From NCBI RefSeq assembly GCF_016786355.1, contig NZ_JADWYX010000014.1, forward strand, positions 68,799-116,031: a stretch of 47,233 bases of DNA. The letters are read 5' to 3'. The translations under genes and the position numbers were made by a program. Numbering within the stretch: position 1 is the stretch's first letter; each line of letters begins with the position of its first letter. Shown here one piece after another: positions 16,788 to 24,769 of the stretch. A model generated the notes under the pieces. It was not told where the DNA came from, searched no databases, and worked only from the letters and a program-made list of their open reading frames with translations. This DNA is from Frankia sp. AgB1.9. GTDB taxonomy: Bacteria > Actinomycetota > Actinomycetes > Frankiales > Frankiaceae.

Positions 16788-18029
16788 ATGCGCAGGAATC
16801 GCAACAGGCTCTTAGTGTCGGCGGTTGCCCTCGCGGCAGCCGCCACCGCCTGCGGCTCGGCTGGCTCGCCCGGCGCTCCGACCGCCACGACGACAAGCGT
16901 CCCCAGCAAGGGCACCTACACCATCGGAGTCCTTTCCGACATCACCGGCCCGGCCTCTTCCGTGCACGGAAGCACCCCCGGAGGAATCAAGGCGGGTGTC
17001 GCTCTCGCGGCGCGCGGTGGTTACACGATCAAATATGTGCTGGCGGACACTCAGACCACGCCGGCCGGAACGCTTGCCGCCGCGCAGATGCTGGTGACCC
17101 AGAAGCATGTGCTGGCCGTCATCGCCAACTCCGCCCTCACGTTCGCGGCGTCGGACTATCTCACCGCGCACAATGTGCCGGTGATCGGGCCCGCCGAGGA
17201 CGCAAGCGAGTGGATCACTGCGAAGAACATGTTCTCGATCTACGGTGCCCTCCACCCGACGTGGGTCGCCACCACGGTGGGCGCCTTCTTCAAGATGGAG
17301 GGCGTGACCAGGCTCGCCTCGTTGGGCTATGCGGTCCCGACCTCGTCCCTCGCCTCCGAGACCTGGGCCGCGTCGGCGCGCGCGGCGGGTGTCGATGTCG
17401 CGTACCTCAACTCGAAGTTCCCGCTTGGGAGCACCGATGTTGGTCCCACCGTGCTCGCCATGAAGAACGCCGGCGTGGACGGCCTCGTCATGTCGGTCCA
17501 GCCGAACACCGCGTTCGCGCTGATCACCGCGCTTCGCGACCAGGGCGTGAGGCTCAAGGTGGCTCTGATTCCCACCGGTTACGGGGGTGACCTCACGCAG
17601 GCCGGTCCGGGTGCGGTGCAGGCGGCGCAGGGCGTCTACTTCCTCCTTGGCTTCGAGCCGGTCGAGATGCGGACGGCGGCCACGAAGCAGTTCGTGAGCG
17701 ACCTGAGGACCGGCGGGGTCACCGGCGAACCCACCTTCGCGCAGTACCAGGGTTACGTATCCATGGCCCTTCTCGTCGAGGCGCTGAAGGGTACTGGCGG
17801 CGGAGTAACCCAACAGACGCTGCTGGCCGCGCTGGCGAACATTCACGATTTCAGTGCCGCGGGCCTCTACGGCGACCACAGGCTCGACGTCAACGACCGC
17901 GAGCACGCCGTGAACGGCGTCGACAACTGCACCTGGATCGTGAAGCTGAACGGAAAGGTCTTCGAGCCGGTCAAGGGGGCCAGCCCGATCTGCGGGACGC
18001 AGGTCCCCGGCGTCACCGTCTCGTCCTGA
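16788..18029 (+). CDS. ABC-type branched-chain-like substrate-binding lipoprotein
   Basis: The 413-residue protein has a lipoprotein signal peptide (MRRNRNRLLVSAVALAAAATACGS), with the lipidated Cys in TAC. A periplasmic-binding-protein fold of the Peripla_BP_6 (Leu/Ile/Val) type follows: YTIGVLSDITGPASSVHG, GGIKAGVALA, then VLAVIANSALTFAASDYL and VPVIGPAED. GAGG lies 5 nt before the ATG at 16788. Proteins like this deliver amino acids, aromatic acids or sterol side-chain fragments to ABC permeases. No permease or ATPase genes are visible nearby, so it may serve a distant transporter or act as a sensor. It is downstream of the AveC-like gene by 47 bp and probably co-transcribed. Confidence 0.85.
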   Translation: MRRNRNRLLVSAVALAAAATACGSAGSPGAPTATTTSVPSKGTYTIGVLSDITGPASSVHGSTPGGIKAGVALAARGGYTIKYVLADTQTTPAGTLAAAQMLVTQKHVLAVIANSALTFAASDYLTAHNVPVIGPAEDASEWITAKNMFSIYGALHPTWVATTVGAFFKMEGVTRLASLGYAVPTSSLASETWAASARAAGVDVAYLNSKFPLGSTDVGPTVLAMKNAGVDGLVMSVQPNTAFALITALRDQGVRLKVALIPTGYGGDLTQAGPGAVQAAQGVYFLLGFEPVEMRTAATKQFVSDLRTGGVTGEPTFAQYQGYVSMALLVEALKGTGGGVTQQTLLAALANIHDFSAAGLYGDHRLDVNDREHAVNGVDNCTWIVKLNGKVFEPVKGASPICGTQVPGVTVSS

Positions 18030-18102
18030 CCCGGCCCCTGAAACGGGCGGCGGCACCAGCCGGGCGGACGTCAGCCGCCTGCGCGCGACCGAGGGAGTAT
18101 CA

Positions 18103-19215
18103 GTGTCGTACGAGAGCAGCGCCGAGCCGATCAAGCTCGGCTACCTGTTTGACTTCCGCCTGCCGGACGGCTACCCGAAGGACCAGCGGGACGACCTGCA
18201 TCAGACATTCGAGCTGGTCTTCGAAGAAGGCCGCAGGGCGGGAATCATCGACCGGCCGGTGGAGATCGTGTTCCGGGAGGTCGAGGGCCTGCCGAAGGGT
18301 TCGGTCAAGGCGGTCATCGATGCCTACGGCGAGCTCGTCGACGAGGGCTGCCTGGTGGTCTTCGGTCCTGCGATCTCCGACAACTGCGTGCCGACCCGTG
18401 AGGCGATCGAAGAGCGGTTCCACGTGCCGGCGATCAGCGTGACGGGTACGGACGACTGGCTCGGCGAATGGACGTTCTCGCTGCCGCAGGGCTCGCTGAC
18501 GGACGAGCCGATCTTCTGGGCTCAGCTGCTCGCCAAGGGCGGCCACACCGAGGTCGGCTGCCTCATCGAGCGGTCACTCGTCGGCGAGTCCTACATCCGC
18601 AACTTCCGTAAGGCGTGCGCGGAGCAGGGCATCCGCATCGTCGCCGAGGAGTGGATCGCCCAGACCGCCCAGGACGTCCAGGACAATGTGCGCCGGCTAC
18701 ACGAGGCGAAGGCTCAGGCGTTGGTGCACTGCGGCTTCGGCTTCGGTGTCGTCTTCATCAACCCGGCGCTGAAGGCGCTCGGCTGGGACCCGCCGCGCTT
18801 CATGGGAACAGCGTTCCAGAACGCCTGGATCAACGATGTCCTGTGGCAGGCGATGCTGGGCTGGACCGGCATCGACCAGTACGACGAAGGAAACCGGCAC
18901 GGCCAGCGGTTCCTCGACCGGTACGCGGCCGCTTACGGCCGGCGCCCGGAGTACTGCGTGCCGGTGGTCAACCACGACCTCGCGACCGTGCTGCTGCACG
19001 CGTTCGCGGACGCTCATCCGCTGAGCCCGCGTGGCGTCAAGGAAGCACTCGAACGGGTCAAGATGCTTCCCGCCGCGTCCGGCGCGCCCGGGACTCGACT
19101 GTCGTTCGGCAAGTGGACCCGCCGCGGCTGGATGGGCGCCGGCTACCTGGTCGCCAGGCGGCTCGACCCGGACGGCGTGAACTCGCGCCTCGTCGATCGT
19201 TTCGGCCAGGACTGA
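18103..19215 (+). CDS. Branched-chain-type binding protein lacking a signal peptide
   Basis: The 370-residue protein starts at GTG 18103 after GAGGGAG. It begins directly with the first strand of the fold (PIKLGYLFDFRLPDGYPKDQ), so it has no Sec, Tat or lipoprotein signal and is presumably cytosolic. Matching segments include GCLVVFGPAISDNCVPTRE, HVPAISVTGTDDW and AQALVHCGFGFGVVFINPAL, as in Peripla_BP_6 proteins. Cytoplasmic versions are known to act as ligand sensors or amide-compound-binding regulators. It lies 73 bp after the secreted binding protein on the same strand and may detect the same compound after uptake. That role is inferred. Confidence 0.8.
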   Translation: MSYESSAEPIKLGYLFDFRLPDGYPKDQRDDLHQTFELVFEEGRRAGIIDRPVEIVFREVEGLPKGSVKAVIDAYGELVDEGCLVVFGPAISDNCVPTREAIEERFHVPAISVTGTDDWLGEWTFSLPQGSLTDEPIFWAQLLAKGGHTEVGCLIERSLVGESYIRNFRKACAEQGIRIVAEEWIAQTAQDVQDNVRRLHEAKAQALVHCGFGFGVVFINPALKALGWDPPRFMGTAFQNAWINDVLWQAMLGWTGIDQYDEGNRHGQRFLDRYAAAYGRRPEYCVPVVNHDLATVLLHAFADAHPLSPRGVKEALERVKMLPAASGAPGTRLSFGKWTRRGWMGAGYLVARRLDPDGVNSRLVDRFGQD

Positions 19216-19268
19216 GCCGCCGCCGAATGATCTCGCCCCCGCGCCAGGGCGACGGCTCGCGGGGACGG

Positions 19269-20573
19269 TCAGGTTGCCGCGGCCCGCGTCCGTCCGTGGG
19301 CGGCCTGCTCGGTGGCGTCGGCCTGGGCCGCCGCGCCGCGCAGGACGGTGTCCCGGGCCAGCCGCAGCGCCGCCCGCGGGCCGGCGGCGCGCACGACGCT
19401 CCCGGGCGTCCACAGCGCCTCGAAGACCGTACGCGCCCGAACGTCGGCCGACGCGGCGCCGAAGCGGACCTCGCCGGTCTTCGTCCCGGCGGCCAGGAGC
19501 GTTCTCACCTGCCGCAGCTGCGCGGGAAACGGCCAGCGGAGGTTGGGGCTCTCCGGCGGTGACTGGCGCAGTCCGGCGAACTGGATCCGGAACTCCTCAC
19601 CGAACCGGTCCATGACCTTGATGTTGAACCACATGAGTGCGTCGAGTTTCTCGACCGGGCTGGCCGGCGCGGCCAGGACGGCGTTCCAGCCTTCCGTCAC
19701 CGCGGTGACGTAGCCGCCCATGATCGACGTGAGCAGGTGCTCCTTCGACTCGGTGACCCGGTAGACGCTCCCGACGCTCAGGCGGGCTGTCGCGGCGATG
19801 TCCCGCACGGTCGTGGCCTCGTACCCGCGCCGGCTGAACTCGGCCCGGGCGGCCGAGCGGATCAGCGCCACGCGCTCGCTCTGGTCGGTGTCGGAACCCT
19901 CGCTCCACCGCGCGATCGCGTCGTCGGCCTCCCGCAGCGCGGCCGACCGGTCGAGCGCCGCGTCCCGCGGGCACTCGGGCGCGATGCCGTTCAACAGAAT
20001 CGCGCAGCGGATCGCGGGGACGCGCGCCGCGCTCGGACTGCGGTGGAACACCCCGATGCCGACATGCAGCATGCTCGAACACAACCGGTCGGCCAGCAGC
20101 GACGCCTCGACGCCCGGCCGGATCGACCCGTCGGCCTGACCAGCGCGGACAATCTCGAGCATCGTGGTCTGGATGGCGGTGGGAGTCCGGGCGGCAAGTG
20201 CCACCAGCTCGTCGCTGGAACCGGCGGATGGTTCGTAGAACGTCAGCAGCAGCGCCGCCCGGTGCCGCACCGCGCAGGCCGCGATCGCCTCTCCGAACGC
20301 GATCGTCCGTTCCAGGACCGGGCGGGAGCTCGCCTTACGCAGGTCCGCGGAGGCCGAACGAGCGACCTCGTCGAGCTCAGCCTGATAACGCCGGACCAGC
20401 TCGACGATGATCGCGTCTTTCGAGTCGAAGTGGTGATAGAGACTCCCGGCCAGGATGCCGCAGGCGTCGGCGATGTCCTTGAGCGTCGTCCGCAGGCCGG
20501 AATCGGCGAACAGCGTCGCGGCCGTGTCGAGGATCTCCGCTCTGCGCACCCCGTCGTTCGGCACGGCGTCCAC
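19269..20573 (-). CDS. Double TetR-domain transcriptional regulator
   Basis: The protein is 434 residues from GTG 20573. A second GTG three codons in (20564) has better spacing from GGAAGG. Two complete TetR units are fused. The first DNA-binding helix-turn-helix is RTTLKDIADACGILAGSLYHHFDSKDAI (about residues 28-55). The second, near residue 250, is ATTVRDIAATARLSVGSVYRVTESKEHLL. Each is followed by an all-helical ligand-type domain. Single TetR proteins are about 200 residues and dimerise, so the fusion may act as a built-in heterodimer binding asymmetric operators. It is next to a P450/ferredoxin operon on the same strand and the binding-protein genes, which are likely targets. Confidence 0.88.
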   Translation of the reverse strand: MDAVPNDGVRRAEILDTAATLFADSGLRTTLKDIADACGILAGSLYHHFDSKDAIIVELVRRYQAELDEVARSASADLRKASSRPVLERTIAFGEAIAACAVRHRAALLLTFYEPSAGSSDELVALAARTPTAIQTTMLEIVRAGQADGSIRPGVEASLLADRLCSSMLHVGIGVFHRSPSAARVPAIRCAILLNGIAPECPRDAALDRSAALREADDAIARWSEGSDTDQSERVALIRSAARAEFSRRGYEATTVRDIAATARLSVGSVYRVTESKEHLLTSIMGGYVTAVTEGWNAVLAAPASPVEKLDALMWFNIKVMDRFGEEFRIQFAGLRQSPPESPNLRWPFPAQLRQVRTLLAAGTKTGEVRFGAASADVRARTVFEALWTPGSVVRAAGPRAALRLARDTVLRGAAAQADATEQAAHGRTRAAAT

Positions 20574-20603
20574 CCCTTCCGCGCGACCCTGACGGAGATG
20601 ACG

Positions 20604-20828
20604 CTACTGACTCCCAGGCCGTGCGTCGCCGATGGGCGTCAGCCGAAGGGCCTCGGTCGGGCATTCGGCGATGACGTCGCGCAGGTAGGCGTCGTCGCCG
20701 TCGACCTTTCCGACGACGGTCGCGAGGGAGCGCTCGTCGAGGCGGAAGACCTCGGGGGCGGCGTAGGCGCAGGCGCCGGTGCCGACGCAGCGGTGCCGGT
20801 CGACCTCGATGCGCCAGGTGTCCGTCAT
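20604..20828 (-). CDS. P450-associated 3Fe-4S ferredoxin
   Basis: This 74-residue ferredoxin has CVGTGACAYAAPEVF and a distal ECP, giving three spaced Cys with Gly-Thr-Gly where a fourth ligand would be. That pattern is typical of [3Fe-4S] ferredoxins that donate electrons to actinobacterial P450s. Its ATG (20826-20828) overlaps the stop of the P450 gene (ATGA), so the two are translationally coupled and should function together. A ferredoxin reductase is not visible in the window. Confidence 0.93.
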   Translation of the reverse strand: MTDTWRIEVDRHRCVGTGACAYAAPEVFRLDERSLATVVGKVDGDDAYLRDVIAECPTEALRLTPIGDARPGSQ

Positions 20829-22123
20829 GGCCGGCCGCTCGCCGTGCCGATGGGAAGCCTGCTGATCCGGCGGGCATTGAAGTGCCTCGGGTCGTACTCG
20901 ATCTCGCCGGCGATCCTCGCGGTGTCGCCGAACCGCCGCTCGAACTCCTCGATCATGAGTTTTCCCTGGACCTTGACCAGGTTCAGGCCGATGCACAGGT
21001 GTGGGCCGGCTCCGAAGATGATGTTGCCGGCGTGGTTGCGGGTGACGTCGAAGCGCAGTGGGTCTGGCCATTTCGCCGGGTCGAGCCCGGCCGCGGAGAA
21101 CATGAGCATCACGTGAGTGCCCTTCTCCAGCCGCTGCCCGCCGATCTCGACGTCCTCGCGGGGGAAACGAGGGATCGCGCCGAACTTGCCGTGCCCGCCC
21201 CAGCGCAGCACCTCGAGGATGACGCTCTCCATCAGTTCCGGCCTGGCCCGTAGCAGGGCCAGCTGGTCGGGATGCGTCAGGAGCGCGCGCAGCGTCAGCG
21301 TGTGGAGATCCACCGCGGTGTCGGCGCCGGCGGTGACGAGCGCCGTGATCACGCTGACGATCTCCCAGTCGGTCAGCTGCTCGCCGTCGACCTCCGTGGC
21401 CAGCAGGGTGCCGAGGAAGTCGTCGTGGTCGCCCGGGGCGCGGCGGCGCTCGGCGACCGTGTCCAGCAGGTACTGCAGCCCTGGCAGCGCGCCCTCGGCG
21501 AACTCCGCCCGCTGCTGCGCGCTGTAGAGCGGGTTCGACGCGCGCACGAGGTTCCAGCCGAGCCCGTGCTCGAAGAGGGTCTCGGACTCGGCGGGAACGC
21601 CGACCATCCGGGCGATCGCCCGGATCGGGACCTTCGCGGCGATGTCCGTCGCGGCGTCGAACTCGCGCGGGTCCTCGATCTCGTCGAAGATCCCGGCGAC
21701 GGAGTCCCGGATCCGGTCCTCGATCTGGTCCATGACCCGGCGGGAGAAGGCGGGCGCGGTCAGCCGCCGCAGGCGCATGTGCGCCGCGGGCGACACGGTC
21801 CCCATCGACATCGACTGCTGCTGGTCGTACAGGGTCCACTCCGACCGGGGCTTCGGGGTCGGGGCGTTGTTCCAGTCGGCGAAGTTGGTGCTGAACCGGG
21901 TGTCGCGCAGGATCTCGGCGATCAGGTCGTGCCGGGAGACCATCCAGGCGTTGATCTCCCGGTGAAAGGCCACCGGGTAGTCGGCGATCAGCTTCCCGAA
22001 AACGGGGTACGGATTCTCGACCGACTCGATGTCGTAGGGGTTGTAGACGCCGAGGTCGATCTCGACCCGGTCGGCGAGGGCCGGTGCGGACATCGCTGTT
22101 CCCATCTGCTCGTCTCTTCCCAT
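20825..22123 (-). CDS. Cytochrome P450 monooxygenase
   Basis: The 432-residue protein is a class I bacterial P450. The I-helix oxygen-binding motif is ALVTAGADTAVD (AGxDT). The K-helix ExxR is EVLR, and the haem loop FGAGPHLCIGLNLV holds the proximal Cys. It lacks a membrane anchor. The annotated ATG at 22123 competes with in-frame ATGs at 22105 and 22093; MSAPALADRVEIDL at 22093 begins where most family members begin. Electrons come from the coupled ferredoxin. Proteins of this length in actinobacteria oxidise steroids, terpenes or fatty acids; the substrate is not inferable. It is divergent from a TetR gene across an operator-like palindrome. Confidence 0.93.
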   Translation of the reverse strand: MGRDEQMGTAMSAPALADRVEIDLGVYNPYDIESVENPYPVFGKLIADYPVAFHREINAWMVSRHDLIAEILRDTRFSTNFADWNNAPTPKPRSEWTLYDQQQSMSMGTVSPAAHMRLRRLTAPAFSRRVMDQIEDRIRDSVAGIFDEIEDPREFDAATDIAAKVPIRAIARMVGVPAESETLFEHGLGWNLVRASNPLYSAQQRAEFAEGALPGLQYLLDTVAERRRAPGDHDDFLGTLLATEVDGEQLTDWEIVSVITALVTAGADTAVDLHTLTLRALLTHPDQLALLRARPELMESVILEVLRWGGHGKFGAIPRFPREDVEIGGQRLEKGTHVMLMFSAAGLDPAKWPDPLRFDVTRNHAGNIIFGAGPHLCIGLNLVKVQGKLMIEEFERRFGDTARIAGEIEYDPRHFNARRISRLPIGTASGRP

Positions 22124-22350
22124 TCGACGGTCAGGGCCCGGACGGCGCGTCCGGCCGCCGGGACCAGGCGAGATCCCCGCCGCCTGTCAGCGCGGGGCGC
22201 CCTCTGGTGGCGGCGCGTCCCTGCCGACACGGGGCCTCGACGCGCCGGTGGAGCGCTCGCCTGGTCGTCCTACCGTTGGTGGATGTGTCACCGGAGGCCG
22301 CCAGGACGACCTGGGCATCGCTCAGCCAGTCCTCCAGGGCGACGGTCCTA

Positions 22351-22374
22351 ATATTACCTGACGACATGTAACAT
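22351..22374. promoter_or_regulatory. Imperfect palindrome between P450 and TetR genes
   Basis: The arms ATATTACCTG and CATGTAACAT (8 of 10 complementary) flank a 4-bp spacer ACGA. This is the most AT-rich part of the 313-bp divergent intergenic region (22124-22436), 63 bp from the TetR start. It fits an operator overlapping a promoter and is probably bound by the adjacent TetR protein. No other gene is seen in the region. Confidence 0.55.
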
Positions 22375-22436
22375 ATCTCGACGCCGCGTTGCAAGGGCTC
22401 GAGACCTGACCGACTACTACCGCGAAGGGAGCGGCA

Positions 22437-23126
22437 GTGAGCGCCAGCAACGCGGCCGCACGCGAGGACCCTGGTGGCGACGGGCTCGCGCGGTCGCGAC
22501 GTCCGTCGTCCCCCTCGACCACCGAGGCGGCGGGCGTGACGTCCGGGCGCCCCCGCGATCTCTCCATCGACGAGCGCGTTCTCGCGACGACCCGCGCGCA
22601 ACTGCTCAGCCTCGGCTACACGGACATGAGCCTCGGGACGATCGCCCGGGAGGCCGGGGTGAACCGCCCCGCCATCTACCGCCGCTGGCCCTCGAAGATG
22701 CACCTCGTCTTCGACGCCGTCGCCCCCGCCGCGCCCACCGTCAAGGAGTACGACTCAGGCGACTTCGAGCGCGACCTGCGCGACCTCATTCGCCGCGCCG
22801 CCGCGTTCTTCGACCTGCCCGAGGTACGCGCGGCACTTCCCGGACTGATGGCGGACGTGGGAAGCAACGAGGCGCTGCGGGTCAGCGTGGTGGAACGTCT
22901 CGAAACCGAGGCGCGTCACCGCGTGACGCATCTCGTCGCCCTCGCGACGGAACGCGGGCAGATCGTGCCCGGGGTCGATGTCGACGCCCTGTTCGACTCG
23001 ATCAGCGGAGCGCTCATCTATCGCCTGGTACTGCGCGACCAGCCATCGTCGTCGTTCGCCGACACCCTCGCGGGGCTTCTCCTGCAGCCCATCATGCGCG
23101 CGCCGCTCGCTGACCAACCGGAGTAG
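22437..23126 (+). CDS. TetR-family regulator, divergent from P450
   Basis: This 229-residue regulator has a long disordered N-terminus (about 40 residues of Ser, Ala, Pro and Arg). Its helix-turn-helix reads DMSLGTIAREAGVNRPAIYRRWPSK. The ligand domain (residues 110-225) contains LRDLIRRAAAFFDLPEVRAALPGLMADV, the common AefR/TetR_C_11-like arrangement. The GTG start at 22437 has AAGGGAG about 6 nt upstream. Divergence from the P450/ferredoxin operon with a shared palindrome makes it the prime candidate for their repressor, perhaps responding to the P450 substrate. The link is positional only. Confidence 0.88.
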   Translation: MSASNAAAREDPGGDGLARSRRPSSPSTTEAAGVTSGRPRDLSIDERVLATTRAQLLSLGYTDMSLGTIAREAGVNRPAIYRRWPSKMHLVFDAVAPAAPTVKEYDSGDFERDLRDLIRRAAAFFDLPEVRAALPGLMADVGSNEALRVSVVERLETEARHRVTHLVALATERGQIVPGVDVDALFDSISGALIYRLVLRDQPSSSFADTLAGLLLQPIMRAPLADQPE

Positions 23127-23131
23127 CCGCC

Positions 23132-23159
23132 TTGACGTATGCCGATATCGGCATACGAT
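23132..23159 (+). promoter_or_regulatory. ArsR promoter with perfect 22-bp palindromic operator
   Basis: A perfect palindrome spans 23136-23157, with core GTATGCCGATATCGGCATAC. It fills the space between TTGACG (-35, 23132-23137) and TACGAT (-10, 23154-23159), separated by 16 bp. Transcription would start about 7 nt downstream, at or next to the ATG at 23166, so the transcript is probably leaderless. Binding of the encoded ArsR protein would block polymerase directly. Confidence 0.7.
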
Positions 23160-23165
23160 CGGACC

Positions 23166-23507
23166 ATGGCACGAGCAGCGACGACGTCGGACGTCTTCAA
23201 CGCGATCGCCGAGCCGCAGCGCCGGGAGATCCTGGTGCTGCTGCGGGCGGGGGAGCGGCCGGTGACCGAGCTGGCCCAGGAGCTGGGGATGACCCAGCCG
23301 GGGGCGTCCAAACACCTGCGGGTGCTCCGCGAGGTCGGCCTGGTGCGGGACCGCAAGGCGGGCAAGCAACGCCTGTACGGCCTTGACGCCCGCGGGCTGC
23401 GACCGGTTCACGAGTGGGCCGGCGGGTTCGAGCGGTTCTGGAACGAGAGCTTCGACCGGCTGGACGCGTACGTGCAGGACCTCAAGCAGGCAAGGCAGGG
23501 GGAGTAG
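23166..23507 (+). CDS. ArsR-family regulator of SRPBCC operon
   Basis: The 113-residue winged-helix protein reads TTSDVFNAIAEPQRREILVLL, then the recognition region PVTELAQELGMTQPGASKHLRVLREVGLV. There are no Cys residues for metal binding, so it belongs to the non-metal-sensing SdpR-like group. That group is commonly paired with SRPBCC (AHSA1-like) proteins, exactly the next gene. The ATG at 23166 fits a leaderless transcript. A start nine codons upstream would lie within the operator palindrome. It ends 3 bp before the SRPBCC gene, so the three genes 23166-24646 form an operon. Confidence 0.92.
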   Translation: MARAATTSDVFNAIAEPQRREILVLLRAGERPVTELAQELGMTQPGASKHLRVLREVGLVRDRKAGKQRLYGLDARGLRPVHEWAGGFERFWNESFDRLDAYVQDLKQARQGE

Positions 23508-23510
23508 CTG

Positions 23511-24017
23511 ATGAGCGCGACGGAACGAGGAGCGCCGGCGCGGTCCGCGACGGCCGACCGCGAGATCGTGATCTCCCGGGTCATCAGCGCCCCGCGGGAG
23601 CTGGTGTTCGAGGCGTTCACCGAGGTGCGGCACCTGTCGCGGTGGTGGGGACCGAACGGGTTCACCACCACCACGCGGGCCTTCGAGTTCCGCGTCGGCG
23701 GGGAGTGGGACTTCGTGATGCACGGACCGGACGGGACGGACTACCAGGAGTGGATCTCCTGGACCGAGATCGCCCCGCCGGAGCGGATCGCCTTGCTGCA
23801 CGGTGAGTCCCGCGGCGACCCGAACGCCTTCGAGTCGGTCCTGACGTTCGCGCCCGACGGCGCGGCGACCCGGATCGAGATGCGCACGGTGTTCCCCACC
23901 AGGGAGCTGCGCGACGAGGTGGTCGAGAAGTACCACGCGATCGAGGGCGGCCAGCAGACCCTGAGCAACCTGGCCGCCTACGTCACCGAGATCCTTCAAA
24001 AGGAAGTCGAGGTCTGA
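23511..24017 (+). CDS. SRPBCC/AHSA1-domain protein
   Basis: The 168-residue protein shows the START-like fold signature of the AHSA1 family: EIVISRVISAPRELVFEAFTEVRHLSRWWGP, GGEWDFVMHGPDG and WISWTEIAPPERIAL, then a long C-terminal helix ending GGQQTLSNLAAYVTE. These proteins form a hydrophobic cavity for small lipophilic molecules; their biochemical role when paired with ArsR is unknown. The stop (TGA 24015-24017) overlaps the ATG of the DHFR-like gene by one base, indicating coupling. Confidence 0.9.
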   Translation: MSATERGAPARSATADREIVISRVISAPRELVFEAFTEVRHLSRWWGPNGFTTTTRAFEFRVGGEWDFVMHGPDGTDYQEWISWTEIAPPERIALLHGESRGDPNAFESVLTFAPDGAATRIEMRTVFPTRELRDEVVEKYHAIEGGQQTLSNLAAYVTEILQKEVEV

Positions 24018-24646
24018 TGGCCGGGCAGGTGTTCTTCAGCGTGTCGATGTCGCTGGACGGTTTCATCGCGCCCGAGTCTCCCGAGGAGCTGATGGGACAG
24101 CTGTGGATGGAGCTGCAGGGGTGGGCTTTCCCGCTGCGGTTCTTCCGGGAGAACCTCAAGCTCGGCGAGGGCGGTGAGGAGGGCCGCGACAACGACATCG
24201 CGCGGGAGACGTTCGAGCGCACCGGCGCGAGCGTGATGGGCAAGCGCATGTTCGAAGCCGGCGAGCAGGCGTGGCCGCAGGAGGCGCCGTTCCACACGCA
24301 GGTCTTCGTCGTGACGCACGAGAAGCGTGACCCCTGGGAGCGGCAGGGCGGGACCACCTTCCACTTCGTCAACGACGGCATCGAGACCGCGCTTGACCAG
24401 GCCCGCGAGGCCGCCGGAGACCGGGACGTCCGCATCGCGGGCGGCGGCGCGACGATCCTTGAGTACCTGAACGCCGGCCTGATCGACGAGTTCACGATCG
24501 CGCTCTCACCGGTGCTGTTCGGCTCCGGCATCCGCCTGTTCGAGGGCGTCGACGCGGGCCGCGTGGCCCTGGAGCCAGTCCGCGCGGAGCCGACGCAGCG
24601 GGTGACCCACCTGACCTACGCGGTCCGATCGCGGGTGTCCAGCTAG
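24017..24646 (+). CDS. Dihydrofolate reductase-like (RibD C-terminal domain) protein
   Basis: The 209-residue protein starts with VFFSVSMSLDGFIAPE and has the RibD_C/DHFR-like NADPH-binding segment VRIAGGGATILEYLNAGLIDEFTIALSPVLFGSGIRLFEG. Between them is GASVMGKRMFE, the standard second block. True antifolate-target DHFR motifs are absent, so it belongs to the large group of putative NADPH-dependent reductases with unassigned substrates. As the third gene of the ArsR/SRPBCC operon it is presumably repressed by ArsR. This gene trio recurs in actinobacteria from general knowledge. Confidence 0.9.
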   Translation: MAGQVFFSVSMSLDGFIAPESPEELMGQLWMELQGWAFPLRFFRENLKLGEGGEEGRDNDIARETFERTGASVMGKRMFEAGEQAWPQEAPFHTQVFVVTHEKRDPWERQGGTTFHFVNDGIETALDQAREAAGDRDVRIAGGGATILEYLNAGLIDEFTIALSPVLFGSGIRLFEGVDAGRVALEPVRAEPTQRVTHLTYAVRSRVSS

Positions 24647-24699
24647 CGCCGATCGGCCCGCGACCGCGCCATCGCCCGGCCTCGGGCGTCTCGCTGCAT

Positions 24700-24737
24700 C
24701 GTATATACGTTGCGAGACGATCTTTCAATGATATAGA
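24700..24737 (+). promoter_or_regulatory. Promoter and palindrome upstream of FadR-type regulator
   Basis: A 10-bp palindrome CGTATATACG (24700-24709) abuts TTGCGA (24710-24715). TATAGA (24732-24737) follows after 16 bp as a -10. A further arm pair GTCTCGC (24688) and GCGAGAC (24712) flanks the palindrome. It is the likely autoregulated promoter of the GntR/FadR gene starting at 24770. Confidence 0.45.
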
Positions 24738-24769
24738 CAGAAGGTCGCTGGGGAGCTACGGTTCCGGTC

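Noticed and set aside
19737..21116. Plus-strand frame of 459 codons over the TetR fusion and P450 end
   Set aside because: No recognisable domain. The opposite strand carries haem and helix-turn-helix motifs.
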